Assembly (NCBI RefSeq): GCF_928392795.1
Contig: NZ_CAKMTJ010000003.1
Coordinates: forward strand, 1-64,000
Direction: 5' to 3'
Origin: Rothia nasimurium
GTDB lineage: Bacteria > Actinomycetota > Actinomycetes > Actinomycetales > Micrococcaceae
Length of the DNA: 64,000 bases
The position numbers and the translations under genes were made by a program. Of the stretch, positions 1 through 6,900 are shown piece by piece. Every line of letters begins with the position of its first letter. Positions within the stretch are counted from its first letter, which is position 1. The notes beneath the pieces were generated by a model that was not told the DNA's origin, did no database searches, and worked only from the letters and a program-made list of their open reading frames with translations.

Positions 1-70
1 TGCTGAGGTCTAGGCCTTGTTCTTTGGCTTGGGTGATGAGGTTTTGGGCGAGTTGGTGTTCTGTTGTCAT
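1..70 (-). CDS. IS256-family (mutator-type) transposase, N-terminal 23 residues only
   Basis: The reverse strand opens at an ATG (68-70) preceded by an AGGAG ribosome site about 11 nt upstream, and the frame runs off the left edge. The visible residues include [19 protein letters not shown], which resembles the start of actinobacterial IS256-type transposases (…VEQAKxxGxDL…). Upstream, up to about position 128, the sequence GGACTGTCAGGAAAACGG reads like an IS256 terminal inverted repeat. Directly beyond it an IS3 transposase frame begins in mid-domain, so this element appears to have landed in the IS3 gene. The family call rests on a short stretch, so confidence is moderate. Confidence 0.5.
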   Translation of the reverse strand, partial: MTTEHQLAQNLITQAKEQGLDLS

Positions 71-128
71 GGTGTTATTTTCTCCTGTTGGGGTTGGGAG
101 GGTTTACACCGTTTTCCTGACAGTCCCG
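71..128 (-). mobile_element. Outer end of the IS256-type element (leader and probable terminal inverted repeat)
   Basis: Read on the reverse strand, this begins with GGGACTGTCAGGAAAACGG, continues with a GTGTAAACC block, and leads to the ribosome site of the transposase fragment. IS256-type ends commonly carry a terminal CTGTC…AAAAC…GTGTAA pattern. The IS3 homology begins immediately after, at about 130. The other end and the target duplication lie outside the window. Confidence 0.45.
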
Positions 129-129
129 G

Positions 130-780
130 GATATTGGTCGGGATCAGACCTACCGACTCATGAAAATAGCCGGTGTTGCTGGTGCTCATCGGGGTCGTAA
201 ACCTATGACCACCAGAGCGGCCACAGTGATTGATGACCGTCCTGATTTGGTTCAGCGTAACTTTACCGCTGATGCGCCTAACCGCCTTTGGGTAGCAGAT
301 TTTACCTATATCAGAACCTATTCAGGTTTCTGCTATACGGCCTTCATTACTGATGTGTTTTCCCGGAAGGTTGTGGGTTGGGGTGTTTCTTCGACCATAC
401 ATACTCTGGGGATGCCTTTGACGGCGTTGAAGCAGGCGCTTTTTGAAGCGAAGAAGGGTGGCTCTGATCTAACGCAGATTGTGCATCATTCTGACCGTGG
501 TTCGCAGTATATTGCGCAGGATTACACTGCTGGTTTGAAAGAACTAGGAGTGCAGTTATCAGTCGGTTCTACTGGTGATTCGTATGATAATGCTCTGGCT
601 GAGAGTGTGAATGGTGCTTATAAGGCTGAGCTGGTGAGGAATCGCCTTTTTGCTTCAGTTGGTCAGTTGGAGGTTGAGACTGCGTCTTGGGTTGCTTGGT
701 GGAATGCTGGTCGGTTGCATCAGAGTCTTGGTTATCGGACTCCGCAGGAGGTGGTTGATGGTGCTTTAGTGGTCTTATAA
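130..780 (+). pseudogene. IS3-family transposase OrfB, 5'-truncated remnant
   Basis: This is the integrase-core part of an IS3 OrfB transposase, the DDE enzyme that moves the element. The three catalytic residues are visible: D in WVADFTY, D in HHSDRGSQY, and E in NALAESVNGAYKAEL, followed by the usual WWN…RLHQSLGY…P terminus. OrfB homology ([14 protein letters not shown]…HRGRKP) already starts at about 130, before the first ATG at 160. The N-terminal helix-turn-helix part and OrfA are missing because an IS256-type end replaces them. The remaining 206+ residues have no frameshift, but the element cannot be complete. The sequence after the stop (781-800) probably contains the IS3 right end, which cannot be fixed without the left end. 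Confidence 0.8.
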
Positions 781-811
781 TTGTCGGAACTAAACCACGT
801 ACGTATCAGTT

Positions 812-1102
812 GTGTCGCCAAGGATTACGCCGCTACGACAGCAAGTGTTTTCCTCTGCTAACCCTGATGCAGGATTGGTGGAGAAAACATTGAGGCCGGT
901 TACTGCCTTTACTGCTGATCGATTTGCTGATTTTGGTGTGGGTGTGGGTAATTATGTGGTGACTCCTCAGGAAAAAGATTTGACCTGGGACGACGCCTTC
1001 AAAGAAGGTGTTAAATCTACTGTTGGTGGTGGTGCTGGTGAGTTTAGCACTCGGCGTGCTGATGGTGTTCGGCCGGCAACTCCTCGGATGAGTGGTGAAT
1101 AG
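812..1102 (+). pseudogene. C-terminal fragment of an unknown protein, cut at its 5' end by the IS3 remnant
   Basis: The open frame starts just beyond the IS3 transposase without a convincing ribosome site, which suggests a gene tail. The segment with FADFGVGVGNYVVTPQEKD and AFKEGVKSTVGGGAGEF is clearly related to the reverse-strand fragment at 2015-2163 (ASGFSNYLLTEED, NREGLKNVSAAFAENL). Each fragment is followed by a small membrane protein of one family, so 'fragment + membrane protein' forms a repeated two-gene module. The Gly/Ala-rich tail is reminiscent of secreted polymorphic-toxin proteins, but no toxin domain is recognisable. Function unknown. Confidence 0.5.
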
Positions 1103-1139
1103 GTTTAACGTAAGAATAAGTTCTTTGGAGTTAGGAAAA

Positions 1140-1511
1140 ATGTCTAAGCGTGAAATTGTTTTTTCAGTTGTTACTCTATTCTTGGGGGCAATCGTTTTTG
1201 GTGGCTACCCTCTTATGAACAAATACCGACAAACCCACCCCATAGACAAACAGTGCACCATCGAATCAGCTGAAGTTTTTAACAGCTCCAGCGGTACAGG
1301 CGGAATCTCAACATCAAGTACCGAACTCAAAATCGACACTCTTGAGTGCGGGACGGTCTACGTAGACTATTCCATCGAGCCCAAGAAATCTTATCAAGAG
1401 ATGGCTGATGACCTGAATCAATATCAAGGGCAGCAAGTGACCCTGATATTTCCCCCGTTTCAGCTACCTGCGGGCGGAGACTACGCCCTGGGTTACGGGT
1501 ATCGTCTATAA
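1140..1511 (+). CDS. Small single-pass membrane protein, paralogue of the gene at 1638-2015
   Basis: 123 residues. I chose the ATG at 1140 because GGAG lies 9 nt upstream; an in-frame GTG at 1092 would overlap the previous fragment and lacks a site. One N-terminal transmembrane helix (about residues 8-25) is followed by an exported domain with QCTIESAEVF, a Gly/Ser-rich loop, IDTLECGTVYVDY, and YQGQQVTLIF. The two cysteines and the CT-x-ESA…ECGTV pattern recur in the convergent neighbour. Similar small actinobacterial membrane proteins with a paired-Cys CTV…CG core are of unknown role. Its place after a conserved gene tail makes an immunity-type or accessory role conceivable, but this is unproven. 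Confidence 0.65.
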   Translation: MSKREIVFSVVTLFLGAIVFGGYPLMNKYRQTHPIDKQCTIESAEVFNSSSGTGGISTSSTELKIDTLECGTVYVDYSIEPKKSYQEMADDLNQYQGQQVTLIFPPFQLPAGGDYALGYGYRL

Positions 1512-1568
1512 AGACCCATCCAAGGCCCTAGCAGAATAAGTACGCCACATAAGGCTCAGACGATAATA

Positions 1569-1585
1569 GTTAGCAACATGCTAAC
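1569..1585. terminator. Hairpin between two convergent genes
   Basis: A perfect 7-bp stem GTTAGCA / TGCTAAC with an ACA loop lies midway between the convergent genes ending at 1511 and 1638. No U-tract follows directly, so it would be a weak or factor-assisted terminator serving both directions. The surrounding 126 bases are AT-rich and hold no gene I can support. Confidence 0.4.
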
Positions 1586-1637
1586 AACAGAAATAATCAT
1601 AAGTATCTCTCTCAATTAATTATTGTTATAAAAATTT

Positions 1638-2015
1638 CTAATCTGGCAATGTAACACTCTCAGCAACCCTATTCCCAGGATTCCAAGAGAGCGGCCCAAA
1701 CATAAACGTCAATTTTTCCCCCTGATAAGAGTTCAAGGTATCAATATCTTCAAGAAGTGAATCTTCACTCCCCTTAATGCCAGTCACCACAACAGTCCCG
1801 CATTCCGCAGTCTCAATAGCAATTTTGTTTTTACTTGAACCCACTCGGGACGACGTTCCACCTTTTGAAAACCTGGCGGATTCAAGTGTGCATTCTCTCG
1901 GTTCAGCATAGCGACTGTTCACATAATCCACCACTGGGGAGTAAAGTAAAAAAGGAAGAGCTAAAATTGTTAGAAATATTATTCCTCCTGTTTTTGTTGA
2001 TATAAATTTTTTCAT
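1638..2015 (-). CDS. Small single-pass membrane protein, paralogue of the gene at 1140-1511
   Basis: 125 residues with an N-terminal transmembrane helix (about residues 10-28) and an exported domain carrying ECTLESARF, a Gly/Ser-rich loop, IETAECGTVVVTG, and YQGEKLTFMFG. These blocks align in order with those of the convergent paralogue at 1140-1511, so the pair arose by duplication or by separate acquisition of related modules. Its ATG overlaps the stop of the upstream fragment as TAATG, which implies translational coupling to the lost full-length gene. Function unknown. It is AT-richer than the core genes to the right. Confidence 0.65.
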   Translation of the reverse strand: MKKFISTKTGGIIFLTILALPFLLYSPVVDYVNSRYAEPRECTLESARFSKGGTSSRVGSSKNKIAIETAECGTVVVTGIKGSEDSLLEDIDTLNSYQGEKLTFMFGPLSWNPGNRVAESVTLPD

Positions 2016-2163
2016 TACTTCGACCTATTGCCTTTCTCTGTCAGATTTTCAGCAAAAGCAGCGCTGACATTTTTTAAACCTTCTCGGTTAGCCTGTTCAA
2101 TGTTGATATCTTCTTCTGTAAGAAGGTAATTACTAAATCCACTAGCGTATTCCCCTAGGTACT
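2015..2163 (-). pseudogene. C-terminal fragment related to 812-1102, truncated by the IS5-type element
   Basis: On the reverse strand the frame enters from the left terminal repeat of the IS at about 2163 and continues with YASGFSNYLLTEED and ANREGLKNVSAAFAENL to a stop at 2015. That stop overlaps the next gene's ATG. The matching blocks in the forward fragment at 812-1102 are VGVGNYVVTPQEKD and AFKEGVKSTVGGGAGEF. The apparent start further upstream (2230) lies inside the IS and reads its non-coding end, so it is not the real N-terminus. Confidence 0.55.
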
Positions 2164-3069
2164 GAGGCTTATTCAAAAGTAGACACGCACCCCACACCCA
2201 CCAACTAGACAACGGCCCCACCCGCGGCAAAAATATGAGCGTTAAATCTCTACAAATAACCTCAAGCCATACCGGACAAGACCGTTGCTACACCAGCCTA
2301 CAACCGGCCTCACAGCCACGCAATTCGCCACACTACACACAGCCCTCACCCATCACCTCACCTGGTCAAAACCAGGCGGAAGACCACCAGCACTCACCCT
2401 CAACCAAGCCCTCAAAATCACCCTGCTCTACCACCGCCACAACCTCACCGAAGAACTCCTCGCAGAACTTTTTGCTGTCTCTCAATCGACAGTCTCACGA
2501 GCTATCAACACCATCGAAAAGGCCCTGGAGAAGATTCTCACTCCGCTGACTCAGCCTTTGAAAGAAAGCCTCAAAGCACCCGGGTCCTTAGTAGTTGACG
2601 GGACTCTGATACCCACATGGAATTGGCGATCACTTGGTAAAACAAATTTCTCTGGAAAGCACAAACGAGCCGGATTCAACCACCAAGTCATTTGCACCTT
2701 GGATGGAAAGTTGCTGGCTATCACAGACCCGGTGCCCGGGGCCAGGCATGATGCTTACGCCTTCAAACATCATGGCTTGGAAAGATATCTTGATGAGAGC
2801 ACTGTGGCTGATAAGGGCTATATCGGGTTGGGGTTGGCTACCCCGGCCAGGCGCAAGCCGGGTCAGCGGCTGAGTCGGGAGCAGAGGCGGAATAATCGGG
2901 TGCTGAATCGGCTGCGGTCGGTGGTGGAGCGGGTTATCGCTCACATCAAGACTTGGCGGATTCTTCACACGGGGTTTAGGCGGCCGTTGGGGTTGTATGG
3001 GCGGGTGTTTGCGGTGGTGCGGGGGTTGGTGTTTTTGGCTGCGGGTGGGACTTTTGAATAAGCCTCAGT
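2161..3069 (+). mobile_element. Intact IS5-family insertion sequence, about 0.9 kb
   Basis: The element is bounded by perfect 20-bp terminal inverted repeats, ACTGAGGCTTATTCAAAAGT at 2161-2180 and its reverse complement at 3050-3069. It contains one complete DDE transposase. The repeats may include one or more target bases. No direct target duplication is evident (left flank …TAGGT, right flank GTCTT…), so the flanks may have been joined by recombination between copies. The left end cuts a gene fragment; the right end stops 10 bp before the carbonic anhydrase stop codon. Confidence 0.85.
2285..3061 (+). CDS. IS5-family transposase (HTH_Tnp_4 + DDE_Tnp_4)
   Basis: 258 residues if the TTG at 2285 is used; the open frame reaches back to 2246, so the exact start is uncertain. 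An N-terminal helix-turn-helix domain (about 38-75, …ELLAELFAVSQSTVSRAI…) precedes the DDE_Tnp_4 catalytic domain. The likely catalytic residues are D105 (VVDGTL), D176 (VADKGY), and E215 (VVERVIAHIKTW). The frame is uninterrupted and ends inside the right terminal repeat, so the element is probably still mobile. Other open frames across this stretch are shadows of it. Confidence 0.88.
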   Translation: MLHQPTTGLTATQFATLHTALTHHLTWSKPGGRPPALTLNQALKITLLYHRHNLTEELLAELFAVSQSTVSRAINTIEKALEKILTPLTQPLKESLKAPGSLVVDGTLIPTWNWRSLGKTNFSGKHKRAGFNHQVICTLDGKLLAITDPVPGARHDAYAFKHHGLERYLDESTVADKGYIGLGLATPARRKPGQRLSREQRRNNRVLNRLRSVVERVIAHIKTWRILHTGFRRPLGLYGRVFAVVRGLVFLAAGGTFE

Positions 3070-3079
3070 GTCTTCCCTA

Positions 3080-3721
3080 TTAAGGCTGACTGTACTTACC
3101 ATATCCAATTTCGGGGGAGGACGAGTAGACCAGGTCGGCCTTGCCGTCGGCCAGGTGGTAAAAAACGCCAATGACGGCCAGGGAGCCGTCCTCAATACGC
3201 TGACGAATAATGCCCGACTGCTCAGCAATCCGGGCCGCAGTCTGACGGGTATGCTCCACCACCATATCGTTGATAGTGGCCCCCTCGGGCAGGGCCGGGG
3301 AAATCACCGACGGCAAAATACCCTCCACCAGGTTACGGATAAACCCGCCGGGCATTTCACCCTCCACCAGAGCCTTCTGGGTAGCCGTAATCGCGCCACA
3401 GGAGTCATGGCCCAACACCATAATCAGCGGGGTCTTGAGCTCACCACTGGCGTATTCCAGGGAGCCGAGAACCGCGTCGTCCAGCACCTGCCCGGCCGTC
3501 CGCACCACAAAGGCGTCACCCAAGCCGAGATCAAAAATAATTTCAGCAGCCAGGCGGGAATCCCCGCACCCAAAAATGGCGGCGAAAGGGTGTTGGCCAG
3601 AGACGAGCTCAGCGCGACGGGCGGCGTCCTGGTTGGGGTGGGACCGGTTGCCCTCCACAAAACGGGTATTGCCCTCCACAAGACGCTCCCAGGCCTGGAG
3701 TGGGGTTTCGATGGTGCTCAC
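3080..3721 (-). CDS. Beta-class carbonic anhydrase
   Basis: 213 residues; it interconverts CO2 and bicarbonate in the cytoplasm. The zinc ligands and catalytic dyad of the beta class are present: FGCGDSR (Cys, Asp-Arg) and LGHDSCG (His, Cys). The start is the GTG at 3721 with AGGAAG 4-5 nt upstream; an upstream start at 3787 would add 22 residues unlike the family N-terminus. It has its own promoter region, with a TAGATA box upstream of the ribosome site. The IS5-type element ends 10 bp beyond its stop codon, so any native terminator has been lost. Confidence 0.93.
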   Translation of the reverse strand: MSTIETPLQAWERLVEGNTRFVEGNRSHPNQDAARRAELVSGQHPFAAIFGCGDSRLAAEIIFDLGLGDAFVVRTAGQVLDDAVLGSLEYASGELKTPLIMVLGHDSCGAITATQKALVEGEMPGGFIRNLVEGILPSVISPALPEGATINDMVVEHTRQTAARIAEQSGIIRQRIEDGSLAVIGVFYHLADGKADLVYSSSPEIGYGKYSQP

Positions 3722-3820
3722 GATCTTCCTTTCGCCGTATCTAGGCAAAACGATAGCAAGCACCCCACCCAAGAGGTGTGTAAGCAAACTTACATTTCGG
3801 GTGGGGTGCTTGGGGCCAAC

Positions 3821-4516
3821 CTACTTAATGCCGGTTGACGAGGTGGGGGCAGCCGTCGGCTGGGGCCCCCGCATGTAGGCGATCGTCGCCTCAATCAGGG
3901 CCTGGTACTCGGACGGCTCCGCGTCCCCCTTCACCAGCAGGGTGGTGCCGTCCACCTCCCCGATATAGAAGGTGGTGATTTTTTCCTTATCGTCAGGATC
4001 AACCAGGGTGCGGACTTCCCACTGCAGGCCCCCCACATTCACCGAGGCTTCAGGCACCGCATTACCGGTCTTTTGGGCAATCCAGGTGGCGTTAGACTCA
4101 CGGGCCTGAATGATCTCCAGGAATTTATTCGAGGGGGTGACCTGCCCTGTCTCCCAGTAGTCAATGCCGTCGGCCTGCCCGCTAATCCAGCGGGCGTAGT
4201 TGTAGTGCCAGCCCTCCTGCTCGGCGGCTGCAACCGGGTAGCCTGCCTGGGCGCTGGCCTCGTAGGCAATCACGGGGAGGTCAACGGTGGGTCGGTAGGG
4301 GTTCTTGTTGGGCTGCGGCATCAACCAGATGACCGGCAGTAGCAAGAGCACCATGACGATCATCGAAATCACCATATTGCGGGCGGGCGCATTGATGCGG
4401 GCAGCCTGCTTTTCGGTAATTTGTGGGACTACCTGCTCTGTGGCGTCCGGGGCCTGGGTTTCAGGGGCGGACGCCTGTGGCAGGGGCTGGTTGCTGGGGT
4501 TAGTCGATGAAGTCAC
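3821..4516 (-). CDS. DUF4245 family membrane-anchored protein
   Basis: 231 residues. A Pro/Gln-rich cytoplasmic N-terminus (1-45) is followed by one transmembrane helix (about 47-66, NMVISMIVMVLLLLPVIWL) and an extracytoplasmic domain that ends in a Thr/Ser/Pro tail. DUF4245 proteins are an actinobacterial family of unknown function, typically encoded next to glpX, as here. The GTG start sits exactly 7 nt after a CAGAAT box, which suits a leaderless transcript, although an AGAAGG ribosome-like site overlaps that spacer. Confidence 0.85.
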   Translation of the reverse strand: MTSSTNPSNQPLPQASAPETQAPDATEQVVPQITEKQAARINAPARNMVISMIVMVLLLLPVIWLMPQPNKNPYRPTVDLPVIAYEASAQAGYPVAAAEQEGWHYNYARWISGQADGIDYWETGQVTPSNKFLEIIQARESNATWIAQKTGNAVPEASVNVGGLQWEVRTLVDPDDKEKITTFYIGEVDGTTLLVKGDAEPSEYQALIEATIAYMRGPQPTAAPTSSTGIK

Positions 4517-4523
4517 GCCTTCT

Positions 4524-4529
4524 ATTCTG
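4524..4529 (-). promoter_or_regulatory. Probable -10 box of a leaderless promoter for the DUF4245 gene
   Basis: CAGAAT on the reverse strand, then 7 nt, then the GTG start. The same geometry recurs at several genes in this window. Its first base departs from the TANNNT consensus and an AGAAGG site is also present, so it is less certain than the others. Confidence 0.4.
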
Positions 4530-4705
4530 GTCTAAAGGGGGCGCCCTGTGCCACTTGCGAGCGAGAATTGCCGGCATCATCTGTGTCAAGTAGGGGCGCA
4601 CCGGCCCGTAACACGGCGGGGAAGCGAGTACTCTAGAGTGTGGAGGCTGAGCGCCCCATAACAGGGAGCCAGCTGGCACTGTTAGAAGCTACTCGAAGGT
4701 GAGTC

Positions 4706-5701
4706 ATGTCAGAAGTAATGAACGAAGATCGTAACCTGGCGCTGGAACTGGTGCGTGCAACCGAGGCTGCCGCTATTGCCTCGGGCCCGCTGGTGGGCGC
4801 AGGCGATAAGAACATGGCGGACGGTGCTGCTGTTGATGCCATGCGCGCTCGCCTTAAGACCGTGCACTTCAACGGCACCGTGGTGATTGGCGAGGGTGAG
4901 AAGGACGAGGCCCCCATGCTCTTCAACGGCGAGCAGGTGGGCGATGGCTCGGGAGCTAAGTTCGATGTTGCTGTTGACCCCATCGATGGTACCCGCCTGA
5001 CCGCTCTGGGGATGGATAACGCGCTCTCCGTCATTGCGGTAGCTGAAGGCGGCACCATGTTTGACCCTTCCGCTGTCTTCTACATGGAGAAGCTGGTTAC
5101 CGGCCCCGAGGCAGCTGACCTGGTCGATTTGCGCCTGCCGGTCAAGCAGAACCTGCACCTGGTCGCTAAGGCTAAGGGCACCAGCATTAACCAGCTCACC
5201 GTCTGCGTACTGGATCGCCCCCGCCATGCCAAGCTCGTTGAAGAGATTCGCGCAACTGGCGCCCGTACCCGCATGATTCTTGACGGTGACGTCGCTGGTG
5301 CTATTGCTGCCTGCCGTGAGGGCACTGGCGTAGATTTGATGATGGGCACCGGCGGTACCCCTGAGGGTATCGTGGCTGCCTGCGCTATCAAGGCCACCGG
5401 CGGCATTATCCAGGGTCGTCTTGCCCCTATCGATGACGCTGAACGCCAGAAGGCCCTGGACGCTGGCCATGACCTGGACGCGGTGCTGACCACCGACGAA
5501 CTGGTTACCACCGATAACTGCTTCTTCGCCGCAACCGGCATCACCGACGGTAAGCTCCTGCGCGGTGTGCGTTACGGTCGCGACACCGTCACCACCCAGT
5601 CCCTGGTCATGCGTTCTAAGTCAGGCACCGTGCGCCTGATTGAGGCTGAGCACAAGCTCTCCCGCTACTCGGCAATGATCGCCGGGACCATGAATCGTTA
5701 G
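4706..5701 (+). CDS. glpX: Fructose-1,6-bisphosphatase, class II
   Basis: 331 residues; hydrolyses fructose-1,6-bisphosphate to fructose-6-phosphate in gluconeogenesis. The GlpX signatures are present: [12 protein letters not shown], the metal-binding [11 protein letters not shown], and the substrate-side GDVAGAI and GTGGTPEG loops. The length matches the family. The ATG has a GAAGGTGAG ribosome site. Divergent from DUF4245, its usual actinobacterial neighbour. A TAGAGT box at 4634-4639 is a possible -10 element for a leadered transcript. Confidence 0.96.
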   Translation: MSEVMNEDRNLALELVRATEAAAIASGPLVGAGDKNMADGAAVDAMRARLKTVHFNGTVVIGEGEKDEAPMLFNGEQVGDGSGAKFDVAVDPIDGTRLTALGMDNALSVIAVAEGGTMFDPSAVFYMEKLVTGPEAADLVDLRLPVKQNLHLVAKAKGTSINQLTVCVLDRPRHAKLVEEIRATGARTRMILDGDVAGAIAACREGTGVDLMMGTGGTPEGIVAACAIKATGGIIQGRLAPIDDAERQKALDAGHDLDAVLTTDELVTTDNCFFAATGITDGKLLRGVRYGRDTVTTQSLVMRSKSGTVRLIEAEHKLSRYSAMIAGTMNR

Positions 5702-5719
5702 GAATTTAGCTTCACATAA

Positions 5720-5831
5720 GGGCAGGGGCAGATGCGCCCGAAGCCGACGTGGACCGGGGCTGGCGGTGAATCGCTTGCGAGTTCACGAGCCAGCGAGAGC
5801 GGCTGTCGGCGGGGTGCATCTGCCCCTGCCC
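5720..5831. repeat. 112-bp nested palindrome between convergent glpX and femAB-like genes
   Basis: The outer arms GGGCAGGGGCAGATGC (5720-5735) and GCATCTGCCCCTGCCC (5816-5831) are perfectly complementary. Inside them GCCGAC pairs with GTCGGC, then GCTGGC…GTGAA pairs with TTCAC…GCCAGC, and the core TCGCTTGCGA forms a small tip hairpin. The transcript from either strand would fold into a long multi-level structure. It most likely terminates both convergent genes, but there is no U-tract and it is far larger than the other terminators here. A small mobile palindromic element is an alternative. Confidence 0.7.
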
Positions 5832-5844
5832 CTATATCTATCCC

Positions 5845-6864
5845 TTATTTACCGATACGCGCCCGAACCTTACCGACGGCGTCCTTGGCCTTGGGGAGCA
5901 GGGTGCCGGTGGCGAACTTCTTGCCCTGAGCTAGGGCTTCGCGGCCTGCGCGGATGCCCTGGTAGGCCTTGTAGCCAGCGGTTGAGACGGGCAGGTCCCA
6001 GGTGCCGGGGTAGGCTACCGAGGTGCCGCCGAAGGACTTCTTGAACTTGGTGAAGCCAGCCCATTCGTGGTTGGGGTCGTCGTTGGGGGCGATGCCGAAG
6101 AGGTCCATGTAGGTCAGGCCCTTTTCTTTGGCGTCCAGGATGATGGTGGAGAGCAGGGGGTTACCTACCTGAAGTTTCCTGTGGGCAAAGGAGGTTGCTG
6201 CGTGGGCGTAGACGCGGGTGTCGTCTGAATCGTAGGTGAGGGAGGCTCCGATAGGCTCACCGTCTACCTTGGCGATGAAGAGGGCCGCGGCGTCCGCTGG
6301 CATGAGTACCTGGGCGACGCGGGTGAGGTAGTCGTCCTGCTGGCGGTTGAAGCCAGCGCGACCGGCGGTTTCGTCGAGATACTTGAGCAGAATCTTTATA
6401 TCTGCGGGGTTCTGGGACTTTTCGAAGGTTACACCCTTCTTGTGGATGTTGCGGTGCAGGTTGCGGTTGGTCGATTTCATGTCTTTCAGAATCTGATCTT
6501 CAGATTGGGTGAGATCAATAATCTGAGTGTGTGAGGGCTGCACCTGGCGGGGTGAGAGGGTGAATCCGCGGGCGGCGAGGAAGGCTTCGCCGCTCTGGGA
6601 ACCCCAGATTGCGTCATTGATGGGCTCAATGCGGATGAACCAGCATTTGTTGTCGGTTGCTACGCGTTTCATATCTGCGATGGCTGCGTCGAAGGCGGCA
6701 GCGCTGTCGGCTTCGGGCCCGTAGGGGGCGTAGAGGTAGCGGCCGGTGGAGCCGCCTTCAAGAGTGGCCATGTAACGCCAGCCTTTACCTTCGCCACGGA
6801 AGACCTGATGGCCGTTGGCTTCTTGGAGCTGGGCCCAAATATCTGACTGCAGAATTGTACTCAT
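5845..6864 (-). CDS. FemAB/FemX-like peptidyltransferase (GNAT fold)
   Basis: 339 residues. FemABX enzymes use aminoacyl-tRNA to add amino acids to the stem peptide of lipid II at the inner membrane face, building peptidoglycan cross-bridges. The double GNAT arrangement is visible: an N-terminal half with WRYMATLEGG and YLYAPYGP, then MKSTNRNLHRN, ALFIAKVDGEPIGASLTY, and the FemAB-type motif YMDLFGI…GFTKFKKSFGG. The ATG at 6864 is preferred over a GTG at 6870 because a TAAGCT box lies exactly 7 nt upstream (leaderless) and no ribosome site exists. Substrate not deducible from sequence. Confidence 0.85.
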   Translation of the reverse strand: MSTILQSDIWAQLQEANGHQVFRGEGKGWRYMATLEGGSTGRYLYAPYGPEADSAAAFDAAIADMKRVATDNKCWFIRIEPINDAIWGSQSGEAFLAARGFTLSPRQVQPSHTQIIDLTQSEDQILKDMKSTNRNLHRNIHKKGVTFEKSQNPADIKILLKYLDETAGRAGFNRQQDDYLTRVAQVLMPADAAALFIAKVDGEPIGASLTYDSDDTRVYAHAATSFAHRKLQVGNPLLSTIILDAKEKGLTYMDLFGIAPNDDPNHEWAGFTKFKKSFGGTSVAYPGTWDLPVSTAGYKAYQGIRAGREALAQGKKFATGTLLPKAKDAVGKVRARIGK

Positions 6865-6871
6865 GGGCACC

Positions 6872-6877
6872 AGCTTA
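6872..6877 (-). promoter_or_regulatory. -10 box of a leaderless promoter for the FemAB-like gene
   Basis: TAAGCT on the reverse strand is followed by 7 nt (GGTGCCC) and then the ATG. It fits the actinobacterial TANNNT-7-start geometry; no Shine-Dalgarno is present. Confidence 0.55.
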
Positions 6878-6900
6878 CCGTTTTGCTGTAGGTCGTGGGG

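Noticed and set aside
1740-1900. Possible CRISPR or direct-repeat array in the AT-rich accessory region
   Set aside because: No regularly spaced repeats are present here or anywhere else in the window.
3068-3838. A 256-residue open frame antisense to the carbonic anhydrase gene
   Set aside because: The opposite strand has all catalytic motifs of a beta-carbonic anhydrase; this frame has no ribosome site or family features.
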